Positions 1 to 5,554 of a stretch of DNA of 5,554 bases are shown here, in pieces. Position numbers and translations under genes: made by a program. The notes beneath the pieces were generated by a model. That model saw nothing but the letters and a program-made list of their open reading frames with translations, was not told the origin of the DNA and searched no databases. Numbering within the stretch: position 1 is the stretch's first letter; the number at the start of each line of letters is the position of its first letter. The DNA comes from Sulfurimonas sp. UBA6014 (lineage in GTDB: Bacteria; Campylobacterota; Campylobacteria; Campylobacterales; Sulfurimonadaceae): the NCBI GenBank assembly GCA_002428085.1, contig DJAA01000001.1, positions 1 through 5,554 on the forward strand. The letters are read 5' to 3'.

Positions 1-716
1 ATGTCGGGACAGGACTAGGGCAAATCTGGTACATTCTCTCTCCGATTATCACTATACTCATCTACACGGTTATTTTCTCAGATTTTATGAAAATGAAGTT
101 AAGCATCATAGACAACTCTTACGCCTACAGCATTTATCTCGTCCCAGGTCTTCTCGCATGGACATCCTTCAGTACGATTATCATGCGGCTCAACAGCTCC
201 ATCCTAGAAAAAGCAAACCTTATCAAGAAAATCAGCGTCCCCATTTATGTCTATCAGCTCAGTATTATCATAACAGAGTTTACCCTTGTCTTACTCTCGT
301 TTTCTATGGCACTCATTTTTTTACTTTTAGTCAACCACCCTATCGCCTTTACTTTTTTATACCTCATCCCCATCCTTTTTTTACAAACTATCTTTGCCTT
401 TGCCCTAGGCGTTTTGCTCTCACTCTTCACCCCTTTTTTCAAGGACCTCAAAGAGGCAGTTCCCATCGTAGTGCAGCTATGGTTTTGGATGACACCTATT
501 ATCTACATGAAAGAGATGCTAGCAGGCAAATACCCAGCCCTTCTAACCTATAACCCGTTTTTTTATTTTGCAAACATATACCAAGAGATTTTTTTATATG
601 CCAAAGCCCCCGCTTTGAGTGAGGTGGCATCCATGATTTTTATCACTTTTGCCCTGCTTCTCCTCACAGGTTTTCTCTACAAAAAAATGACACCAGCCAT
701 AAAAGACATCATCTAG
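1..716 (+). CDS. wzm: ABC-2 type polysaccharide exporter permease Wzm, 5' end missing
   Basis: Membrane subunit of an ABC transporter that moves a lipid-linked O-antigen or similar glycan across the inner membrane. The reading frame is already open at base 3, and its first visible residues (VGTGLGQIWYILSPII) match the start of transmembrane helix 1 in this family, so the real start lies upstream. The ATG at 87 falls just after helix 1 and is not the start. About 237 residues are visible; the family usually has about 260, so some 25-40 are missing. Hydrophobic segments lie near visible residues 9-27, 43-61, 84-110, 114-141, 152-170 and 209-226. The family stretch FFKDLKEAVPIVVQLWFWMTP is at about 145-165, followed by YNPFFYF near 183-189. 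The stop TAG lies 2 nt before the next ATG. It pairs with the Wzt ATPase two genes downstream. Family assignment is firm; the exported glycan cannot be told from sequence. Confidence 0.92.
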   Translation, partial: VGTGLGQIWYILSPIITILIYTVIFSDFMKMKLSIIDNSYAYSIYLVPGLLAWTSFSTIIMRLNSSILEKANLIKKISVPIYVYQLSIIITEFTLVLLSFSMALIFLLLVNHPIAFTFLYLIPILFLQTIFAFALGVLLSLFTPFFKDLKEAVPIVVQLWFWMTPIIYMKEMLAGKYPALLTYNPFFYFANIYQEIFLYAKAPALSEVASMIFITFALLLLTGFLYKKMTPAIKDII

Positions 717-718
717 CC

Positions 719-1951
719 ATGCCAAACAAAATCTACCTAGACTGCACACCCACCTACAACTCAGGGCTAAACACAGGCATCCAAAGAGTTGTAAAAAACA
801 TAGTCAAGCACGCCCCCGAAGTAGCAAAAGAGCTGCAAATACCTATTGTCCCTGTAGTCTCTCTCTGTGGTGCTTACTACACATTTGAGGCATTCCCCCA
901 CATCAGCCCCACAAAGAACGCACTGAAAACATTTCTCAAAAAAATATATGTCAGCACAAGAGCTTTTTTAGATTATCTATTGCCCACAGCACTCAGTCGG
1001 ATGTTATACCACCCAAGCCTTGCTATTTTTGCCAACAAAGTGACAGACAAAATCCTTTTTTCCAAAAAAAGAGAGGCGAGCAGAGAAGTAACCATGCGAC
1101 CAAACGATATTGTAATTCTCCTAGACTCAACATGGCTCAATAACAACTACAAACAGCTAGAGGAGCTCAAGCAAAACAGCATTAAAATCGTAGCCGTACT
1201 CTATGACATTATCCCCATAACGCACCCAGAGTTTTGCACCATAGATTTAACAAACTCTCTCAAAGACTGGTACAAAAAAGCCGCCCCATACATAGACGGC
1301 TATATTGCTATCTCAAAGAGTGTCCAAGTAGAGATACAAGCCTATCTCAAACAAGGAAAGTTTGATTATTTCTACTTAGGGACGAACTTCAGCACCGAGT
1401 ATGATGAACAAAAAGTTCCCGACTCTTTCAAAAACCTCTTCAAGACTCCCAACACTTACCTCACAGTAAGCACCATAGAGCCACGCAAGAACCACGCCTA
1501 TATCCTAGACACCTTTGACGCATTATGGCAAAGCAAAGAGGATGTCACATATGTCATGATAGGGCGAGAAGGGTGGAACATGAAGCACCTTATGCACCGC
1601 ATCACGACGCACGAACTCTACAACAAAAAGCTTTTTCTCCTCACCGACACCGATGACAATGCCCTTGTTTATGCCTACAAACACGCAAAAGCACTCCTCT
1701 TTGCCTCGCATGTGGAAGGTTTCGGCTTACCCATCATTGAGAGCCTTTTTTACCGCCTCCCCGTTATCGCCTCCGACACCCCCATCCACAAAGAGATAGG
1801 GCGAGAAAACATCAGCTATTTTGACCTCGCAAACCCAAGCAGTTTGCAGCACATCATCCAGACCCAAAACATAAAACCCGTCCACGATTTTATCTGGCAA
1901 GACTGGCACCAAAGTACAAAAGAGCTTATATTGAAAAGTAAAGAGATATGA
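719..1951 (+). CDS. GT4-type glycosyltransferase (first of two related copies)
   Basis: Retaining GT-B glycosyltransferase, probably cytoplasmic or loosely membrane-bound, adding a sugar from a nucleotide donor to the growing lipid-linked glycan. The 410-residue length is normal for the family. The N-terminal domain carries NTGIQRV (18-24) and LYDIIP (161-166). The C-terminal donor-binding domain carries STIEPRKN (251-258), GREGW (282-286) and the EX7E motif EGFGLPIIE (333-341), whose two glutamates are characteristic of GT4 enzymes. W393/W396 lie near the C-terminus, where the family usually has a tryptophan. Residues about 65-120 are basic and helix-prone and have no full equivalent in the second copy at 3642-4820. 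The start ATG lies 2 nt after the Wzm stop with no clear Shine-Dalgarno, so translation is probably coupled. Its stop overlaps the next gene. Mannosyl- or rhamnosyltransferase activity is plausible for the family in ABC-dependent clusters, but donor and linkage cannot be read from the sequence. Confidence 0.9.
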   Translation: MPNKIYLDCTPTYNSGLNTGIQRVVKNIVKHAPEVAKELQIPIVPVVSLCGAYYTFEAFPHISPTKNALKTFLKKIYVSTRAFLDYLLPTALSRMLYHPSLAIFANKVTDKILFSKKREASREVTMRPNDIVILLDSTWLNNNYKQLEELKQNSIKIVAVLYDIIPITHPEFCTIDLTNSLKDWYKKAAPYIDGYIAISKSVQVEIQAYLKQGKFDYFYLGTNFSTEYDEQKVPDSFKNLFKTPNTYLTVSTIEPRKNHAYILDTFDALWQSKEDVTYVMIGREGWNMKHLMHRITTHELYNKKLFLLTDTDDNALVYAYKHAKALLFASHVEGFGLPIIESLFYRLPVIASDTPIHKEIGRENISYFDLANPSSLQHIIQTQNIKPVHDFIWQDWHQSTKELILKSKEI

Positions 1952-3162
1952 TGAAAAAAATCCTAGAAGTAAAAAACATAACAAAAATCTATAAAATCTA
2001 TAAAAACAATTTTTATAGACTCCAAGAGCTATTTACAAAAAAAACACACCACAAAGAGTTTATCTCAAACGACAATATAAGTTTTGACCTTTACGAAGGG
2101 GAGACTTTAGGGATCATCGGGGTAAACGGAGCAGGCAAATCGACCATCCTTAAGATTATCGCAGGCGTCACAGCCCAAACAAGCGGAGAGATTAGAAGAC
2201 ATGGCAGAGTAACAGCACTTCTCGAGCTAGGCACAGGTTTCAATGAACAGCTCACAGGATACGACAACATCTTTTTAAACGGCACACTTATCGGCATGAG
2301 CCAAAAAGAGTGCGAAGAAAAAGCAGCAGACATCATAGCCTTTACAGAATTGGGTGATTATATAAATGAGTCTATTTTAACCTACTCTTCAGGCATGAAG
2401 ATGAGACTCGCCTTTTCCATAGCTATTTTTTCACAGCCCCAAGTCCTCATAGTCGATGAAGCCCTCAGCGTAGGAGACGCCCACTTTTCAGCCAAATGTA
2501 CGCGAGCCCTCAAAGAGAGAAAAGAGCAAAATATGTCCATCATCTATGTCTCTCATGACCTAAACTCCCTCAAACTTCTTTGCGACAGAGTTATCCTCCT
2601 CAACCACGGCAAAGTAGCAAAAGAAGGTCTGCCCGAAGAGGTTATAAACAGCTACAACTTTCTCATAGCAAAATTAAATGACAAAGAAGACACCATCAAG
2701 ATACAAGCAACTCAAAACTCATCCTTTGGTACCTTTGATGCACAAATCATCCAAGCACACATACATGGCGAATGCTCACACTCCAATGTCATAAGCTCAG
2801 GAGAAAAAGCAACACTCACCCTGCACATAAAAGCTGCAAAAACCATAAAAGATTTAAACATAGGCATACTCATAAGAGACAAATTCGGGCAAGATATTTA
2901 TGGGACAACTTCCAAAAATCTAGGTTTTGAGTACGAGCTGCAGCAAGAGACAGCCTATACAGTCTCCTTTAGTTTTGATCTAAACATAGGCACAGGCAAA
3001 TACTCCATAAGCATAGCTCTAGCAGTAGGGGAAAATCATCTCGATGATTGCAAGCATTGGCTCGATAACGCTACAGATTTTGAAGTAGCAGGACACCAAG
3101 GAAGTGAGGTCATAGGCATATGCAAACTCTCCCCGACACTCTCAAGCTTAAAGAAAATCTAA
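1948..3162 (+). CDS. wzt: Polysaccharide exporter ATPase Wzt with C-terminal sugar-recognition domain
   Basis: ATP-binding subunit that powers Wzm. The nucleotide-binding domain (about 1-240) has Walker A GVNGAGKST (58-66), the family stretch LLELGTGFNEQLTGYDNI (91-108), signature YSSGMKMR (146-153, a variant of LSGGQ usual in this subfamily), Walker B VLIVDE (166-171, E171 catalytic) and the switch histidine H203 in VSHD. Residues about 255-404 form a beta-rich extra domain of the Wzt C-terminal type, which in E. coli O8/O9a binds the modified non-reducing end of the glycan before export. Total length of 404 residues suits Wzt proteins with this domain and is far above the roughly 250 of forms without it. 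There are two in-frame ATGs. The one at 1948 overlaps the previous stop as ATGA; the one at 1951 overlaps by 1 nt and is 5 nt from a weak AAGAG (1941-1945). Either may be used, which changes only one Met. Confidence 0.95.
   Translation: MMKKILEVKNITKIYKIYKNNFYRLQELFTKKTHHKEFISNDNISFDLYEGETLGIIGVNGAGKSTILKIIAGVTAQTSGEIRRHGRVTALLELGTGFNEQLTGYDNIFLNGTLIGMSQKECEEKAADIIAFTELGDYINESILTYSSGMKMRLAFSIAIFSQPQVLIVDEALSVGDAHFSAKCTRALKERKEQNMSIIYVSHDLNSLKLLCDRVILLNHGKVAKEGLPEEVINSYNFLIAKLNDKEDTIKIQATQNSSFGTFDAQIIQAHIHGECSHSNVISSGEKATLTLHIKAAKTIKDLNIGILIRDKFGQDIYGTTSKNLGFEYELQQETAYTVSFSFDLNIGTGKYSISIALAVGENHLDDCKHWLDNATDFEVAGHQGSEVIGICKLSPTLSSLKKI
1987..2004 (+). repeat. Two exact tandem copies of a 9-bp unit (ATCTATAAA)
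   Basis: ATCTATAAA is repeated at 1987-1995 and 1996-2004, in frame in wzt, and encodes IYKIYK (residues 14-19). A K-x-Y-K-I-Y-like segment here is normal for Wzt ATPases just before the basic linker that leads to the first beta-strands, so this is probably chance or selection on protein sequence and not a mobile or regulatory repeat. The repeat itself is certain; its importance is doubtful. Confidence 0.6.
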
Positions 3163-3639
3163 ATGAAAAATCAAGACCTAGAGCGCATCATAAACAAAGG
3201 TGAAAATATTCACATAGAAAAAAACTTTTCAGTATTTTTCGGGCATGAAAACATCTTTTTAGGCTCAAATATCTTTTTAGTGGACACTCTCATCAACGCA
3301 GGCGACAAAGAAGGGAGCGTAACCATCGAAGACTATGTTTTTTTTGGACACGGAGTCAAAGTCTTAGCACGAGGGCATGACTACACCCTTGTAAACGAGC
3401 AAAGACAGCACTCCGTAACACAAAAACCCATTCATATAAAGCAGGGTGCTTGGATCGGGAGTGGAACTATTATTTTAGCTGGAGTGACTATCGGGCAAAA
3501 CGCCGTTGTAGCAGCAGGAAGCGTTGTAACCCATGATGTTCAAGACAACGCTATCTCAGGAGGATGCCCAGCGAAAATCATCAAATACATAGACAGAGAA
3601 CTCACTCTTTTTGAAAAAATAAAAAGATTTTTTGGTTAA
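3163..3639 (+). CDS. Hexapeptide-repeat (left-handed beta-helix) O-acyltransferase
   Basis: Likely acetyl-CoA dependent O-acetyltransferase of the WcaF/maltose-acetyltransferase type, acting as a trimer in the cytoplasm. At 158 residues it is a compact member. Imperfect hexapeptide repeats run through about 15-66 and again through 89-122 (for example IKQGAW, IGSGTI, ILAGVT, IGQNAV, VAAGSV). The loop between them has GHDYT, with H72 at the place of the catalytic histidine in this family. The closing stretch GGCPAKIIKYI (133-143) corresponds to the usual G-x-PAK-x-I end cap. A short basic helix (148-157) ends the protein. The start ATG directly abuts the wzt stop (TAAATG) in the same frame, with only a weak A-rich leader, so it probably depends on wzt translation. 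It may acetylate the glycan repeat, a sugar precursor or, speculatively, the chain end. The acyl acceptor is unknown. Confidence 0.88.
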   Translation: MKNQDLERIINKGENIHIEKNFSVFFGHENIFLGSNIFLVDTLINAGDKEGSVTIEDYVFFGHGVKVLARGHDYTLVNEQRQHSVTQKPIHIKQGAWIGSGTIILAGVTIGQNAVVAAGSVVTHDVQDNAISGGCPAKIIKYIDRELTLFEKIKRFFG

Positions 3640-3641
3640 AT

Positions 3642-4820
3642 ATGCAAAATTCCATACTTTTCATAGACATCTCTTTATATTTGCAAAAAAAACAAAATAC
3701 AGGCATTCAAAGAGTTATTAAAGAGTTCATCCTAAGAGCTATGCATGATGTCTTTACACTCCATGTCATACATTACCATAGAGACCAAAACATCTATCTA
3801 AGCGTTGCCCACTCGGAGATACACCCCCTTTTTGAAGATATAAAAAACTACCGACTTCAAGACAATAAACCCATAGACATCTTTCAAGAGACTCTATCCA
3901 AAGAAAATCAAAAGATTTTTTTTGACATAGATGCAGTTTGGAATACAGAAGAAAAAAGAGACGAACTCTACCCGAAACTAAAAAGACACAACTACAAAAT
4001 TATCAATTTCATTTACGACCTCATCCCAGTCCTCTATCCGCACTATATGTACGAGCAAGTAAAAACAAACTTCCCCCCTTTCTTAGGAGCAGTGTACAAA
4101 TACAGCGATGGAGTTTTTTTCGATTCTCTCTCCACCCAAAAAGATTTTTTCCAAGTCCAAAAAAGCTATCCATCCACAAACCATATACCCACCCATGTAG
4201 TCTATTTAGGCTCAGATTTTACAAACATTGCAGAAGCCTCCCCCCGCCATGCACAGCTCCAAAGGGAAAAATACATCCTTTTTGTAGGGACGATTGAGCC
4301 AAGAAAAGAGCAACTTTTAGCTCTTCAAGCCTTTGAGTCCTTGCACAAGCATGACCCCGACATCCATCTTGTTTTTATCGGCAAAGAGGGCTGGCATGCA
4401 GAAAAATTTATGCAAACCTTCGCCTCTCATGAGCTAAAACAGACACACATTCACCATTTTCAAGATATAGATGACACAGAACTCTTGCATTTCTACAAAA
4501 ACGCCTTTATCGTTCTCTACCTCTCAAAGTACGAAGGATACGGACTCCCCTTAGCAGAAGCACTTTTTCACAAAAATCTCATCATCACCTCCAACAACAG
4601 CTCTCTAAAAGAAGTAGGACAAGACTTTGCAATATATTTAAAAAAAAACACCCAAGCAGAGCTGCTCAAACAGCTCCTAAAATACACTCAAGATGCGAAG
4701 CTCTACCAGACAAAAAGAGAGTGTATAAGTCAAAACTACAAACCACACAGTTGGGACGAGACATATCAAGAGATTCTAGAAATACTCTCCACTTCATTTT
4801 GCTATAATTCTCCCAAATAA
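3642..4820 (+). CDS. GT4-type glycosyltransferase (second of two related copies)
   Basis: GT-B glycosyltransferase of the same family as the gene at 719-1951 and likely a partner in building the same glycan. Its 392 residues show NTGIQRV (19-25), IYDLIP (124-129), VYLGSDFT (187-194), VGTIEPRK (215-222), GKEGW (247-251), the EX7E motif EGYGLPLAE (298-306) and a C-terminal W371. All of these align in order with the first copy. The spacing from NTGIQRV to YDLIP is about 38 residues shorter than in the first copy. The start ATG is 2 nt after the acyltransferase stop and lacks a good Shine-Dalgarno. Homopolymer runs A8 (3685-3692), T8 (3916-3923) and A9 (4640-4648) lie in the gene but the frame is intact. 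Its last codons (Phe-Cys-Tyr-Asn) overlap a promoter-like TATAAT. Donor and acceptor sugars cannot be deduced, and divergence from the first copy suggests a different linkage or acceptor. Confidence 0.9.
   Translation: MQNSILFIDISLYLQKKQNTGIQRVIKEFILRAMHDVFTLHVIHYHRDQNIYLSVAHSEIHPLFEDIKNYRLQDNKPIDIFQETLSKENQKIFFDIDAVWNTEEKRDELYPKLKRHNYKIINFIYDLIPVLYPHYMYEQVKTNFPPFLGAVYKYSDGVFFDSLSTQKDFFQVQKSYPSTNHIPTHVVYLGSDFTNIAEASPRHAQLQREKYILFVGTIEPRKEQLLALQAFESLHKHDPDIHLVFIGKEGWHAEKFMQTFASHELKQTHIHHFQDIDDTELLHFYKNAFIVLYLSKYEGYGLPLAEALFHKNLIITSNNSSLKEVGQDFAIYLKKNTQAELLKQLLKYTQDAKLYQTKRECISQNYKPHSWDETYQEILEILSTSFCYNSPK
4800..4808 (+). promoter_or_regulatory. Probable extended -10 promoter for the last gene
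   Basis: TGCTATAAT has a perfect TATAAT (4803-4808) preceded by TGn (4800-4802) and a T-rich stretch (TTTT). No TTGACA-like box is present about 17 bp upstream (the region near 4780-4785 reads AAATAC). An extended -10 without a -35 is typical of vegetative promoters in Campylobacterota. A transcript would begin near 4814-4816, leaving a leader of about 24 nt that contains the ribosome binding site. It lies inside the coding sequence of the upstream glycosyltransferase, so a chance match is possible, but its position just before the only real gap in the window supports it. Confidence 0.5.
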
Positions 4821-4827
4821 AAAAGGA
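4821..4827 (+). promoter_or_regulatory. Ribosome binding site of the last gene
   Basis: AAAAGGA lies 11 nt before the ATG at 4839 and is the clearest Shine-Dalgarno in the window. It fixes the start of the last gene, because the nearest upstream in-frame stop is the TAA at 4818-4820 and no other start codon lies between. The other gene junctions lack a comparable site. Confidence 0.7.
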
Positions 4828-4838
4828 TTTCTTCACAA

Positions 4839-5554
4839 ATGTTACACATAAATTCAGACAAAATCAACCTCGATAGACTCAACCAAAAGATTCGCTACAT
4901 TCTTGATTTGCAAAAAAATATTCCCGCACCAAAAGCCTACACTCCAGCCGGCTCACAGGTGAAACCTACTCTAGCCCAGTACAACTCAAAAAGCTACAGA
5001 TTTTTACAAAAAATCAACAAGCTGCTCAAAAAAATCGGACTAGCACGTTTCGCATCATTTATGAAGAGATTTTTAAAAAAAGAGTATTTCATCTCGTATG
5101 ATGTCTATATCCTAGAAGATTTCATGAAGTTTGACGCAGAACAATTCATCCAAAACAGCTACAAAACGATTCTCAAGCGAGAGCCATCCCAAGAGGAGAT
5201 ACACTCCAGCCTGCTCCTTCTAGAGAGTCAAAAAATCGACAAAAGAAGCTTTGTGACAAAACTCAGACTCTCAAAAGAGGGGAGAAGACAAGGCGTCCCT
5301 ATCTTAGGCATCCAAAAAGCCTATCTTCGCTATTTGATTTACGCCACCCCTGTTGTAGGCAAATTAGCGAAGTCTTTTGTTCTTTTTCTTTTTCTCCCCT
5401 CCATGCTAAAAAACATGAATGCCATAGACGCACACGCACATAACTTGCAAAAACAACTTTTTGCACAAGAAGAAAAAGCACAAGAGAACTATCTCTTTTT
5501 CAAAGAGCAGCTCGCACACCAAGCCCAAGCTCACGAAGCACAGCTCGCACACCA
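4839..5554 (+). CDS. DUF4214-like domain plus coiled-coil protein, 3' end missing
   Basis: An open frame runs from ATG 4839 to the window edge without a stop (238 complete codons). Residues 1-60 are polar with no clear domain. Residues 60-82 are basic and helical. Residues about 98-150 resemble DUF4214, a domain common in surface-glycan and S-layer related proteins: FDAEQFIQNSYKTILKREPS, then a leucine-rich helix, then the closing LSKEGRRQGVP. A hydrophobic stretch at 161-190 (AYLRYLIYATPVVGK, then SFVLFLFLPSML) may bind the membrane. From about 195 on it is Ala/Gln/Glu/His-rich with a coiled-coil look and an 11-residue repeat starting at the edge. Similar proteins, as I recall the family, continue from the coiled coil into a methyltransferase or glycosyltransferase domain; that part, if present, is outside the window. 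It has its own ribosome binding site and a likely promoter. Function is not established; a scaffold, chain-length or chain-ending role is inference. Confidence 0.82.
   Translation, partial: MLHINSDKINLDRLNQKIRYILDLQKNIPAPKAYTPAGSQVKPTLAQYNSKSYRFLQKINKLLKKIGLARFASFMKRFLKKEYFISYDVYILEDFMKFDAEQFIQNSYKTILKREPSQEEIHSSLLLLESQKIDKRSFVTKLRLSKEGRRQGVPILGIQKAYLRYLIYATPVVGKLAKSFVLFLFLPSMLKNMNAIDAHAHNLQKQLFAQEEKAQENYLFFKEQLAHQAQAHEAQLAH
5508..5554 (+). repeat. Start of a 33-bp (11-residue) tandem repeat in the coiled coil
   Basis: CAGCTCGCACACCA occurs at 5508-5521 and again, identically, at 5541-5554, an offset of exactly 33 bp. The unit encodes QLAHQAQAHEA and restarts with QLAH at the window edge. 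Eleven-residue (hendecad) periodicity is compatible with a coiled coil. Only one full unit and 14 bp of the second are visible, so copy number is unknown. Identity at the DNA level suggests recent duplication, if the array continues. Confidence 0.55.

Noticed and set aside
254..466. Minus-strand open frame antisense to the permease
   Set aside because: It has no ribosome binding site or domain support and lies fully opposite a conserved coding region. The same applies to minus-strand frames at 1523-1711, 1727-1984, 2091-2336 and 5299-5481.
158..553. Open frame of 131 codons on the + strand inside the permease gene
   Set aside because: It lies out of frame within wzm. Its product is rich in His, Pro and Tyr without recognisable domains; it is a shadow of the real gene.
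87..716. Permease starting at the ATG at 87
   Set aside because: The frame is open upstream to base 3 and the upstream residues form transmembrane helix 1 of the family, so 87 is internal.
1927..1932. TATATT as a -10 box for wzt
   Set aside because: It would leave a leader of only about 10 nt, has no TGn or -35 partner, and sits within a tightly coupled operon.
3938..4297. Open frame of 119 codons on the + strand inside the second glycosyltransferase
   Set aside because: It is out of frame within a well-supported gene, and its Pro/Ser/Arg/Lys-rich product looks like a by-product of the A- and C-rich sequence.
4818..4838. Terminator between the second glycosyltransferase and the last gene
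   Set aside because: The 18-nt gap has no inverted repeat and no hairpin followed by a T run.
1..5554. Mobile elements, tRNA/rRNA genes, CRISPR arrays or toxin-antitoxin genes
   Set aside because: Almost the whole window is continuous coding sequence for glycan genes. No transposase motifs, structural RNA sequences or regularly spaced repeats were seen, apart from the short repeat at the right edge.

Overview
The window is a six-gene stretch of a polysaccharide (O-antigen or capsule-like) biosynthesis and export locus, with every gene on the + strand. In order it holds the 3' part of an ABC-2 type polysaccharide exporter permease (Wzm), a GT4-type glycosyltransferase, the exporter ATPase with a C-terminal sugar-recognition domain (Wzt), a hexapeptide-repeat O-acyltransferase, a second GT4-type glycosyltransferase related to the first, and the 5' part of a protein with a DUF4214-like domain followed by a coiled coil. 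Both end genes run off the window.

The organism is a moderately AT-rich Gram-negative bacterium (a by-eye sample suggests about 40% GC). Codon use favours AAA, AGA and ATA alongside CTC and ATC. A T-rich extended -10 element (TTTTGCTATAAT) without a -35 box lies before the last gene. Together these point to a member of the Campylobacterota (Sulfurimonas/Sulfurovum/Sulfurospirillum-like). This placement is inference, not proof.

Layout: the genes from 3 to 4820 are packed as one operon. The junctions are a 2-nt gap, a 4-nt (or 1-nt) overlap, a 0-nt gap and a 2-nt gap. None of these junctions has a good Shine-Dalgarno sequence or room for a terminator, so translational coupling is likely. The pattern changes at 4800-4838, where an extended -10 box inside the end of the second glycosyltransferase, an 18-nt gap and an AAAAGGA ribosome binding site precede the last gene. 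That gene may therefore be expressed separately.

How the genes fit together: the two glycosyltransferases would build the glycan on a lipid carrier at the cytoplasmic face, the acyltransferase would decorate it, and Wzm/Wzt would export it. In characterised systems a Wzt with this extra C-terminal domain recognises a modified non-reducing end of the polymer. That end is added by a terminator enzyme whose coiled coil sets chain length (E. coli O9a WbdD is the model). No terminator enzyme is complete in the window. The truncated DUF4214/coiled-coil gene and the acyltransferase are the two candidates for a part of that step. No RNA genes, CRISPR arrays, insertion sequences or terminators were found.
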